The translations under genes and the position numbers were made by a program. The notes under the pieces were generated by a model that was not told the DNA's origin, did no database searches, and was given only the letters and a program-made list of their open reading frames with translations. Of a stretch of 64,000 nt of DNA, positions 12,101 to 21,852 are shown in pieces. Location of the stretch: contig NC_057761.1 of NCBI RefSeq assembly GCF_010389155.1, positions 12,030,501-12,094,500 on the forward strand, written 5' to 3'. Origin of the DNA: Erigeron canadensis (taxonomy: Eukaryota; Streptophyta; Magnoliopsida; Asterales; Asteraceae). Numbering within the stretch: position 1 is the first letter of the stretch; each line of letters begins with the position of its first letter.

Positions 12101-12674
12101 AATGAAATAAATTTCTCTGCTAGTATGGCTTGGGACACATTTCGTCTTCAACAGGTCCATGTCACTTGGGCTGATCTGATTTGGTTTCCCAATAGTATAC
12201 CACGACATTGTTTCCTTATGTGGCTGATCATGAAGCGGAAGTTGAAGACGCAGGATAAGATTCAGCAATGGGACGTTAATGGGGCTGTTAATAATAACCT
12301 CATGTGTTTTTCACTTTGTCAACAGGGACCAGATTCTCACAAACACCTTTTCTTTGAATGTTCGTATGCAGCTAAGGTATGGAATGTAATCAAACACAAG
12401 GCATCAATGCAAAATGTTTCTAACAGATGGAATGATATTGTCTTCTGGCTTAGTACTTATTCAAATCCTAGAATGTAGGCTAGTAGTTGCTTCTGCGTCA
12501 TATTTCGTTTGGCCAGAGACAAATAACCGTTTATTCACTCAAGATAGAAGATCAGTGGAGCAACTTTGTAGTAACATTGTCGATACGGTTCTGTTGAAGT
12601 TGGTAACTATGAAATTCAAGAAGCGATCAAGTGGTGTTAGCATCTTGGAAGAGTGGAAGCTTCCTTTGAGCTAG
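9131..12674 (+). pseudogene. LINE ORF2: endonuclease-reverse transcriptase, broken
   Basis: The start ATG overlaps the ORF1 stop. The APE-type endonuclease (AAWNIRGLNRPLKQKEV, MGDFNCSLN, ISDHSP near 9765) lacks the LDR segment normally between GVGLLKK and the ISDHSP block, a deletion of roughly 20-30 residues. RT follows with FIPGRRISDNILL, KAYDMVDW, GLRQGDPMSPYLF and FADDLFLF (about 11160), then the zf-RVT region (about 12180-12400). In-frame TGA codons near 9354, 11138 and 12008 and a frameshift near 12470 disrupt it. Reading frames on both sides of each TGA are the same. Confidence 0.92.
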
Positions 12675-12905
12675 AGTGATCGAGGTGGAATGAAATCGAG
12701 TTTCTTGGACGAATATAGATAGGCTGTTGTATTTATATTCGTTTGTTAGTTTTTTTTATTTTATTGTAATAGTTTCTTTTATATTGTCACACACATATGG
12801 TATGTCGTATGTGTGAACTAGTATAGTACACAACTATACTACTTGTTTTGTAATGTTTTGGGTGATATAAAAGCATACCGGGGTTTCAATTCCCCTTTAC
12901 CCAGG

Positions 12906-12922
12906 AACTTACAGTTTTATTA
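12906..12922. repeat. LINE target-site duplication, right copy
   Basis: Exact repeat of 7353-7369. It is the first part of the resumed gene A exon. Confidence 0.9.
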
Positions 12923-13996
12923 TTCAAAGTTCAAAGAGGTGTGTTCAATGGATGATTTGTTTTACACTGTCCAGAAACCAAATGAAGTTTTCAATGATGT
13001 TCAGAATGAGGAGGCTAAGGAGGTAAAAGATGATGTTCAGAATGAGGAGGCGCAGGAGGGAACATATTATGTTCAAAATGAAGATAATTTGGAGGCTAAG
13101 GATGGAAAAGGTGATGTTCAAAATAAAGACAATCTGGAGGCTAAGGATGGAGAAGGTGATGTTCAAAACAAAGACAATCTGGTTGTAGAAACAAATGTGT
13201 TTAATGAGGTTCACAGTCAGGTTGACAATTTGGTTTTTGATCCTAACACGGTTGTTTTTGAAGTAATTAAAGATTTGAATCTTAATTCTGAGGTTAATGA
13301 TGCGGGTGATAGTGGAGTGAAAAGGGTAACTGATGAGGAGAATATTCACCTTGGATTGGATAGGGCTATCACTGGAGAGCCTGATGTGTTTGCCATTGAT
13401 TCTGCTAAATCAAGAAAATTTGTTGATGATTTGCTTGCTCCTAAATCTGGTGAAGCATTAGGCGTTGCTTATAATAGAAACAGAATCAAAAAACTTGACG
13501 TGAAAAAAAAACCACAGGGTGAGGTTGATATTGGGTTTGATGTTACTAATTTGGTTGATAGTGGGTCTGTTATACCAAAACAAGTTGTGCATAGTTCACA
13601 AAAGAGTAGGAAGAAACTTATCATAATACAAAATCAAGCACCGGTTGAAGATGAGCATGTTGATGGTGAAAGGTTGGTAACTGATGAGGTTCATAATGAG
13701 GATGGAGGAGATGCTGATCAAGTAATTCCCAAAAGGGGTCGTGGACGTCCTTCAAAGAGTAAAGGACTTGCTCATGATGATTTGAAGGAAAGCAAAGGAA
13801 AGGCTCCTGAAAGTTTGCTAAAAGATGATGATGAGATATTGTTGATTGATTTGATTCCTACAAGGCTTTGTGGACGTCGTGGCAATGCAAAAGAAGATGA
13901 TGTTGTTGATTCAAAGGACACAAAACAAAAGGCTGTCGTTGGTGCTTTGGAGAAAAAGAAAGAAAAGGCTGCTCCTGCTTTTGAAGTTCCACCAAC
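12906..13996 (+). pseudogene. Gene A large exon: acidic repeats and AT-hook
   Basis: Open for about 363 codons after the LINE. Residues coded at about 12990-13190 are repeats of a DVQNE/DNLEAKDG unit. The next part is acidic and Val/Asn/Asp-rich. At 13728-13760 an AT-hook core (KRGRGRPSKS) is coded, and a second basic patch (RLCGRRGN) lies near 13870. A splice donor (GTAAAT) follows at 13997. A last exon near 14087 could add an Arg-rich RRRSQR tail but needs a one-base change in a G run. This exon is the 3' half of the exon starting at 7251. Confidence 0.6.
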
Positions 13997-14489
13997 GTAA
14001 ATTCGTGGTTTAAATAATAAAATAATAAAATTAATTTTTCTAGTTTTATTATGTGTAATATCGTTATCATAACTTTTTTCTTTTAGGGGGCACATGCCAG
14101 GAGGCGTTCTCAGAGGATAACTTAAAAGAAGATTTCATCTAATGTTGTCACCAACGATGGGAAAGGCTTGGATCCAGAAAAGCCAGTGATATTGTAGTCC
14201 TACTTTAAGAAATTTAAAATTGGAAGTATTCAGTCAGTCTCTTGGATTTAGACCTTATCTGTTTGGATCATAACCTAAAATTCTAGACTTCTTATGGTTT
14301 TCCAGTTGTGTAATACTTTGGATATGATGAATGTAAATGCAATGCTTGAAACTTGTTTGAATATCTTTTATATTAATCTAGATTTTGCTTTAGATATCTT
14401 GAATGTAAATGCAAGACTTGTTGCTTTGTTTTGTATTCTGGGATAGATACATGGGCAGTTTTTTCGTGTCGAAGGGTTGCATGATGCTA

Positions 14490-15640
14490 AATGTGTGTCC
14501 AAAACAAAAGGTTTATGTTGGATTTTTTTCAAAACACATGGTGTGTGTATTTTTATAATGCGCGAAACACAAGGTGTTTTGTTTTATGGAAATTGGTATG
14601 GGCATTTTATGAATTCTTGAAACCAAAACACAATATGTTTTTGATTTGAAGCATCCAGTGTATGGCCATTCTAGGAACTATGGCCATTTTATTAACTCTT
14701 GAAACCAAAACACAAAGTGTTTTAGATTTGAAGCATCTTGTGTATGACCATTTATGAGTTCTCGAAACCAAAACACATTGTTTTTTGGCGAAGAAGGATA
14801 TGGGGTTATAATCGATCCATATTTAGAGTCGAACGAAAAGATAGTAGATAATGATGTGAACTTCCACTTGGTCACTTGTTGGGGTAAGTTTACATTCTAT
14901 GAAGCCAATTTTGGTTATGGTAAGCCAATTTGGGCTAGCACTGGAAAGCCACCTGTCTAGAATTTGCTGATCATGTTGGATGATCAAGAGGGTGACGGTG
15001 TAGAAGCATGGGTTCATTTAGATGAAAAGCGGATGAATAAACTAGAACAAAATCTTGATATCAAGTTTTATGCAATTTAGGTTTATTTAGCCAGCTAGGA
15101 GTTATTATACTATTTATCTTGTGTGTACTACTTAAGTTTTCTAATGAAATAGTTAAAAATGATGTTCATATAGAATTTGTGGAAGCTTTTGCTACAATTA
15201 AATAAAAAAAAACTTGCATCTATATAAGACCTCTTGTGTTTGGCGAATTATGAATTTTTGCAAAACGAAACACAATGTGTTTGGATTTGAAGCATCTTGT
15301 GTATGGCCATTTTAGAATTGTTGAATCCAAAACACAATGTGTTTTTTATTTGAAACATCTTGTGTATGGCCCTTTATGAGTTGTCGAATCCGAAACACAA
15401 TGTGTTTTGGACTTTAAACATCTTGTGTATGACCATTGTAGGCACTACCTGAAAACAAAACTGCATGTGTTTAAAAACCTGGACACAAAGTGTTTTGGGT
15501 TTCAAGCATCTTGTGTATGGCCATTTATGAATTCTCGAAACCGAAACACAATGTATTTTAGATTTGAAACATCTTATGTATGGCCATTGTAGGAACTACC
15601 TTAAACCAAAAGACCATGAAATTCTTTTTTTTTTCAATTT
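14490..15640 (+). repeat. Degenerate tandem repeats with AACACAATGTGTTT palindrome
   Basis: Two blocks (about 14490-14800 and 15230-15640) hold repeats of about 60-80 bp. Each has a palindromic core (ACACA-N-TGTGT, with A/T flanks extending the arms) followed by a GATTTGAAGCATCTTG block and TGTATGGCCATT. Single units recur at 17030-17135 inside the FAR1-like gene and the core occurs at 7019-7033 and 7087-7097 inside gene A. About 20 cores in total lie between 7019 and 20140. No gene is seen between 14122 and 15740. Confidence 0.85.
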
Positions 15641-17029
15641 CATTGATAATAACCTGGACAAACAAATTAAATGATCATATAAATGTCTTAAAAAAATTTC
15701 CAAAATACAATATGTTCAATGACAACTAATCGAGCACATAATTATTGAAAAATTAAAAAAGTGAGAAAATAATTGTTTTGTTGCGCAGCCTCAGTTGAAG
15801 TGCATTGTTTCTCTGTAACTTTTTCTTTACCGCACATTCTTGCATTGTAGTTTGTACCTCCACAGTTTCTGCACATCGCCTTTTTCTTCTGGCTTTCTTT
15901 TATTCCCAACTCTTTGCCGCCCATTATTCTTGTCTTTTTCGCACACCCTTTATATGATCCAACTGGTGGGTTGTTTACCTGGACTTCGTCAGGCCTCCTG
16001 GTCCCAATCATATTTGCCATAGTATCTTCTTTCTTCTTCTTTGGTGTCTTTTGCACGTTCTTCTCAACATCAATCTTCAATGCTTTAACCTTGTCAAGAA
16101 ATTCTTGGAGCAGTTTCTCATCGGGGTACAAGGTTATCAATGCAATCTTCTACAACTGTATTTATCTCATGAACATACTTTTGAAAACCATTATTTGCAT
16201 TACCGTATTTGTTTCTTCGTGATCTCAGATCTGGTGGTATGATAACTCTCCTCCAACGTGTGTTGATGTATCTTTCTGGAATCTCATTGATGTTCCAGAT
16301 GAAATTGAAGATCCAAAAACAATGTCGACACAAAAGACCATATCTCAGGTAGTGTCTACATGCACATGTTACCAAACCATCCTCACGGTTATGAAGTACT
16401 TTCAACAACAACAGAAATGAATATTATATAAAAGTAATAATGGTTTTTTATATGTATAATTAATCTACAGAAATATAGACTCCTATGTAGTCATCCCTGC
16501 CAATGAACACGAATATATAGCGGCCTCAATCTCTTTTTGAATCACCTCAAACATCGTGTGTGTATACACCTTTGCAGCATGCCTTTCTATTTCGAGCTTT
16601 GTGCAATACTCTCTAGTGGTTTTAATTGTCTTGGCATCCAAATCCTCCTGCTTTGACCTTTGCTTCAGCATCGCTGATTCGAACCCACTCATAAAGTTGA
16701 TCAAGTTTGAACCCGATCTTGTGAAATGGGAGAAGAAGGAATTCTCACTTTCAGACCTTGAGGTCGTTCGCATGAGCCCAAACATTGAGGTGTCGATAAA
16801 ATAAGCTGGTATCCAAGAAGTCCTGATCTGGAACATGTGTTTAAACCAGTTATCATTTGTCAGTGAGAAATCGATCATCAACTGTCCCCATTTTTCTTCA
16901 AACTCTTTCGGTTCCATGTGCATCTTCCATACAATATTGTCGAATCTCTGCTTGAAATCTCTTTCTGCTTCATCTTCAATGCTTGGAATCGCGTCCTTAA
17001 CCTGTGATAGGAAGTTGTGTTTATATTTT

Positions 17030-17135
17030 TGAAAACGATACACAATGTGTTTTGGATTTCAAGCATCTTGTGTATGGTCATTTAAGAATTGTCGAATCCA
17101 AAACACAATGTGGTTTTTTATTTGAAGCATAATCA
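17030..17135 (+). repeat. AACACAATGTGTTT repeat units inside an intron of the FAR1-like gene
   Basis: Two units with cores near 17041 and 17103, the same as the 14490-15640 array. They lie between the exon ending KQKLPTKV and the exon starting with an Ala-Ile-Pro-Ser-rich stretch, so they are intronic. Confidence 0.75.
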
Positions 17136-18419
17136 ATGGAATCATACCTTGGTTGGCAGCTTCTGTTTAATGTGCCACATGCACAACCTGCGTTTGGCTG
17201 TTTTAAATACATTCCTTATGGCTATTTCCATGGATTTGTCTTGATCAGTCACCACCATAATCGACTCCTTACCGAACGCATCCATGAAACTTTTAAGCAA
17301 CCAAGTGTATGTTTCTGCCTTTACCATATGAGCCCCGCTGCAAATGTCACACATTTATCGTGGTTATCTATGCCGGTGAAAGGCACAAACATCATGTTGT
17401 ATCTGTCGACAAAAAGATCATGTGAATGTTGCTATTGTTATACAACTGAGTAGTGTAATCATTAGTCACTAATAACTTGATCACAATGTGTTTTCTTCTA
17501 TATTTAAGAAATAAAAAGAAAAAGAGAAAACAAAACATGTTCATTTGGTATGTGGCATCAAATGACATAATGTCATTGAACTCGTTGTAGTTGCACTTAG
17601 CAACTTCATCTGCCCAAAACAACGAATGCAACACGCTATCTTCAGCCTTGTAGTAGAATGATAAACCAAGAAAATACTCTTTCTTTTATTCCATTTTGTT
17701 TATCAGCATTTGCGAATCGCTTTCACTGATATAAACATTGAGATCCCATGACCAATTACTGAAATCAGTAACAGTTCCATTCACATTTTCATCACAACCT
17801 TTTATGGTACTATAAAGCTGGTGTGCCTTGGTTGGTTCTATATTGCATACTGATGCTTTGTAGACAAACAATTGTTCAGAATATTTGAGCTGCCTTTCAT
17901 GCTTTGATAGGTGTCTTTATTGAGGTGGAACCATTAGGTGGTTGTGTATTTCTTCGAAAACAGCGAGCCTGAAACATCCTATCTCACCTATGGAATCAAA
18001 TCTCACCATCGCCCTGTATCCTGTACGCTGTATATTGCTTTTCCTAATTGGCCTTCTACAATTTTCTAGCGTGTCCACTTTCATCTTTGGTGGATTGCCA
18101 GCTCTGTTGCAAATATACCACTTCTGGTATATCCTCCCACTATTAGTCCTTTTGTTATTTGACTTTCTAACATCAAATCCCGCCCTATACGTGTATTCTT
18201 GGTACATTTTTTGGCACTGTTCTAGGCTTCCGTAGATACTTCCTAAAACTAGCCTATACTTTCTATCTACACCTGGCTCCTAAAACACAGACCCTTCTGG
18301 TGTTGTATGGTTGATCGTTATACTAGTTTGTGGTGTAACGTTTGAACTGCCAACATCTATATCATAACCTGTGACACGCAATTCCTATCAGTCATTTTCA
18401 TCAAACTCTTTATGAGCAA

Positions 18420-18977
18420 AGACAGATTAATCAATTAAATACAACTCTTCAATCAATAATAATGTGAATCCATACAATCCTTCTTTCATCAAACGCATTA
18501 AGTTATACAAACATCTTGTGTTTCACCCTCTAAGCATATTGATGATCAACCAGTTTTATTCAAAACTCCAAATAATCACAGTTTCACTAAAACTAATTGT
18601 CATTAACCAATAAAATACGATTAATAATATAATTTGGTACAATCCTTCTTTCACTAATACATACAAACACCTTGTGTTTCACATTCTAAGCATATCAAAT
18701 ATCAAACAATTTGAATCAAACCTGCAAATAATCACAATTACATGTAATCAAACTATCATTAATCAACAGGAACTTATAGACACCTTGTGTTTCACATTCA
18801 AAGCATATCAGAGTTTTAAACAGTTTGAATCAAACCTACAAATTATCAAAATTCATGGAAATCTAACTGTAATTAAGTGAAACAAACACTTAGTGATTCA
18901 GATTGTTCATCAATTTTGATATTCTATCAACTGAATATATAAACAGATACAAAAAGCTTGTGTTTCAGATTCACTTA
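18420..18977 (-). repeat. Repeated intron 1 of the FAR1-like gene
   Basis: Three or four degenerate copies of a unit of about 115-145 bp lie in intron 1. Each carries a CACCTTGTGTTTCACATTC-type segment, AAGCATATCA, and TTTGAATCAAACCT or similar. Best copies are near 18665 and 18780, with weaker ones near 18520 and 18950. The segment is a variant of the palindromic repeat seen elsewhere in the locus. Confidence 0.7.
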
Positions 18978-19327
18978 CTTTTTGATATCTCTTCGAGTTC
19001 CTGATCGCTTATCACATCGTCTTCCACCATTGATTAATAATTCGGAATTAGTTACTGATTTAATTGGCGTCGGCGAGTTTAATTGAAGTTGAGTTTTCCG
19101 GCGACGATTACAAAATAGAACGAAGGACTGAGATTACGGCGATGTTGAAGGTAGATGAAGATGAAGATGATGTCGTGGAGAGTGAGATTACGGCGACGTT
19201 GATTAACGACTGATATTACGGCGTGAAGTTTGTCATAGAGGACGTCCGGCGGGGTTTTCCGGCGAGTTAGGGTTTTGATCGAGGGAAGGAAACGTGATTG
19301 GAAGGAGAAGTGGGGTGTTTTTTTTGG

Positions 19328-19336
19328 TTTATATAG
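19328..19336 (-). promoter_or_regulatory. Possible TATA box of the FAR1-like gene
   Basis: Minus-strand CTATATAAA lies about 300 bp upstream of the ATG at 19030. The interval is purine-rich on the coding strand and has no competing start in frame. Confidence 0.4.
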
Positions 19337-19339
19337 TTA

Positions 19340-19875
19340 GTGCAAAATGACCTTTTTGCCCCTCCGTGTTTGTTTTTGCAAAATGATCCTGGCCTTAGAT
19401 TAGATATGATTCAATGGTCTAGATTAGTTTTCTGGTTTTCACAAAATCCCTTATGTTTATATGAATACAATCTTTTAATATACATATACTATCACCCTTT
19501 ACATAAGTTATATTTACATCAATCACCTACACTACTCAATACCAGCACCACCACCACATTGCTGTCACTGCCGCATTGCACGGGCACCCCTCTAGTATAT
19601 ATAACAAGGTCTTAAATTCATTACAGCAATAATACCATTCCAAACTCAATGAACAAAAAGTGAAAATTGAATGTGAAACCCACAAAAACAAAGTAGTGAA
19701 CCTCAATGGTGATTATTATAAGTTAAACCGACACTATCTTAAAATGACAAGTGTCCTTTTAATCTAATAAACTAAGAAAAGTTAAACCGACATCTACATT
19801 GTTAGTCTTTAACAATAAATTTAATTATTATAAGTTACAATGTGTCCTTATTATTATTCATATCTAGGGTTTTGA
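19340..19875. other. No gene seen; possible small-element ends
   Basis: About 530 bp of AT-rich sequence with no convincing coding frame. A GCATTGCACGGG segment followed by CTAGT near 19572-19597 resembles a Helitron 3' end, but the hairpin is poor. Confidence 0.4.
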
Positions 19876-20184
19876 TCATTTGAAAACTAAAATTTTCGTG
19901 AAAACCAGAAAACTGCCAAAACACACTGTGATCTGAATTTAACATAATGTGTTTTTAATATGTTTTTTGAAAACACATTGTGTTAAGTTCATATCATAAT
20001 GTGTTTGAACAATTTTCCGATTTACAACGCTATCAAAAACACACCATGATTTAAAACTTAACACAACGTATTTTTACACAATAAAAACACATTGTGTTTT
20101 ATAAAACTACATTGTGTTAAATTTAGATCACAGTGTGTTTTGGTCAGTTTTCTAGTTTTCACAAAAAAATTAGTTTTCAAATGA
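19876..20184. mobile_element. Foldback MITE with about 75-bp inverted ends
   Basis: The left end TCATTTGAAAACTAA pairs with TTAGTTTTCAAATGA at the right end. The inverted match continues through GTGAAAACYAGAAAACTG and AAAACACACTGTGATCT to the AACACAATGTGTTTT core. The inside is a series of the same palindromic core. No clear target duplication was found. It shares its core with the repeats around the FAR1-like gene and could be a non-autonomous relative (inference). Confidence 0.75.
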
Positions 20185-20841
20185 ATATTTCACATTTATA
20201 TATATATAAGGTATTTTACCCGCACGATGTACGGTAATTAAAAGTTTGTTTAATACATAAATAAAAAAGGCTTTATTTTGAGAAAAAAAAAATATATACA
20301 TATACAGGTTCCAATAACTATTTAACGCATTAGTAAATTATTGTAAAATTTATTATGTAAAAATCGATATGTGGTAGTTCATGGCCATTTACCAGATCAT
20401 TATTATTTTAAATACATTACATTACATTTTATTAAGGGTGAGCAACAACCAAACCAAAACCAAAACGAGAAAGAACCGAATGAAAAAAACTGACAACCGA
20501 ACGACATTGATTGGTTTGGTTTATTATATATTTATATGCTTTCATATATATTTTGTTAGGAATATATGAGTAGGTACATTCAAGTTTAAAATAAAATATT
20601 CAAAATATAATCAAAATGAGCAGCAACATTACGATTTTAAAATCTAAAAGTAAATCTTTTCTGCATATATTGATAATATAGACTTGTTGAATTTAAAAAT
20701 TATTAAATATTTTTTATTTAGATAAATATGATAAATATTATTCAAAAAAATATATGAGAATGCCAAATAAATTATAATCCTATGTGGCAATATTATAAAA
20801 TAGGTTTGAGTTTTTAGAGGCTCTAAAATCATTTGGATTCT
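20185..20841. other. AT-rich, no gene seen
   Basis: Short AT-rich runs without coding frames of interest. A CCGCACGATGTACGG imperfect palindrome occurs near 20220 and an AACCAAAC-rich patch near 20440. Confidence 0.5.
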
Positions 20842-20846
20842 TACTG
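20842..20846. repeat. Copia-B target-site duplication, left
   Basis: TACTG directly before the 5' LTR, matched by TACTG at 33449-33453 directly after the 3' LTR. Confidence 0.92.
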
Positions 20847-21789
20847 TGTTAGGTCAAAAATCGACTAAGTATAATTTGTTCAAAATAGTTGAAACTCAGT
20901 GAAGAAAGCTTGCTCAGGATTCTGAAGTCATTCAGAATTTAGCTCACTGAAGTTTCACTTCAGATTCAGAATCAGCCAACACTGAAGACGTTCAGACGGA
21001 AGTCAAAGACTGAAGACTGAGGAAGAAGATCATCTCAGAAGCAGAGCTCAGAGAAGATCTTACCTGAAGTTGAATCTGAAAAGGCTCAGTGAAAAAGTAC
21101 TTACAACACTTTTTCACTGATTACGAGGAAAGTCTTTTTGCAGCTTTAACTACCTTTACCCGGTTAATTACTATCAACCTGGGATTGGGAAAGTTTTAGC
21201 AAAAAGTTGGGAATAAAGTATGTCAAATCACATCAAGAAACTAACATACTTTACCTTAAACAAGCGTGTTATGGATTTGTCCTACAAATCCATCCAACCA
21301 TATTTGATACGGCATTTTGCCATGTCATCAAGACATGCTTTGCCTATAAATATAAGACTTCTCACACTTGCAAAATCGCTTGGAACTTTGGCAATTGCAA
21401 CGTGTGATATTACTCTAAGTATTCTTACGAGTAATTCCTCGTCACATAGATTATTTGTATTTCTGGGTTGTTTAGATACTTTCACAAGTGTGATTATCTT
21501 TGTTCCGCAACAACTCTTGTATTTTGTTTATAAGCAATAAATAAAATACATTGAAAAATACATCTTGACTCATTGCCATAATACTTGATTATATTTAGTA
21601 ATTTATATAGTTTCAAGCAATCATACTTTATTACTCTTATCCATTATCTGGATCGTAACTCTAACTAGTCCCATCTAGTTTCGATTTACTTGCCAGTCGG
21701 GTTACTTGATATAACTTGTGATTATTATTGTCTAACCTTATATCTTGTTATATTTTGATCTTGTGTACATCTTGTTAGGTGGACTTACA
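20847..21789 (+). repeat. Copia-B 5' LTR, 943 bp
   Basis: Starts TGTTAGG and ends GGACTTACA. It matches 32506-33448 along its full length with about 12 substitutions and no indels. Open frames inside (around 21207-21540) repeat in the other LTR and are not genes. Confidence 0.95.
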
Positions 21790-21791
21790 TT

Positions 21792-21803
21792 TGGTATCAG
21801 AGC
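21792..21803 (+). other. Primer-binding site, tRNA-Met type (Copia-B)
   Basis: TGGTATCAGAGC begins two bases after the LTR end. Confidence 0.93.
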
Positions 21804-21852
21804 CTCCCAGGTTAAATCATTAAGTTGTTATACCTGTTTTTGATCCTACAAG

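Larger units (their letters stand above)
7370..12905 (+). mobile_element. LINE (L1-type non-LTR retrotransposon), near full length
   Basis: A 5' untranslated region of about 300 bp is followed by ORF1 (nucleic-acid binding) and ORF2 (endonuclease, RT, zf-RVT), flanked by 17-bp target duplications. The 3' end lacks a clear poly(A) tail; the last unique bases are a pyrimidine-rich TTTACCCAGG segment. ORF1 is open, while ORF2 has three in-frame TGA codons, one frameshift and a small deletion, so the copy is inactive. It lies in the sense direction inside an exon of gene A. Confidence 0.93.
6482..14122 (+). pseudogene. Gene A: broken spliced gene, AT-hook protein with possible B3-like start
   Basis: Exon-like segments can be followed across the locus: 6482-6562 (donor GTGAGT), 6657-6809 (acceptor TTGTAG, same phase; reads LDRTDFSQLTVPRV, weakly like a B3 DNA-binding domain), about 6919-7000, 7251-7369 (acceptor TTTGCAG) and 12906-13996, with a possible last exon near 14087. 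The 5' part is lost to Copia-A at 6481 and the 7251 exon is split by a LINE. A frame problem exists near 6919 (early stop in the expected phase). I do not recognise the gene; a DNA-binding role is inferred from the AT-hook. The B3 idea is weak. Confidence 0.55.
15742..19030 (-). pseudogene. FAR1/FHY3-type (MULE transposase-derived) gene, decayed
   Basis: Minus-strand exons can be followed from the ATG at 19028-19030 (MVEDDVISDQELEEISK, then donor GTAAGT). Next comes a FAR1 DNA-binding domain (about 17917-18300, with MYQEYTYRAGFDVRKS), then MULE transposase blocks with FNDIMSFDATYQMN, VVTDQDKSMEIAI and KRRLCMWHIKQKLP (17142-17640). Later exons hold a SWIM zinc finger (CACRHYLRYGLLCRH, about 16340) and a C-terminal CX2CX4-x-X4C motif in which the usual His is Tyr (CRNCGGTNYNARMC). 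Stops near 17690, 17915 and 18280 and frame breaks make it a pseudogene. FAR1-family proteins are transposase-derived transcription factors or transposases; either is possible. Confidence 0.85.

Noticed and set aside
12945..13349. Minus-strand frame of 134 codons opposite gene A
   Set aside because: Ile/Leu/Asn-rich mirror of the acidic repeat exon on the other strand.
19572..19597. Possible Helitron 3' end (hairpin then CTAGT)
   Set aside because: The hairpin is only four pairs and no matching 5' end was found.
21207..21540. Two open frames in the Copia-B 5' LTR, repeated at 32866-33199
   Set aside because: They are identical frames inside both LTRs, overlap each other, and carry no domain; LTR sequence explains them.
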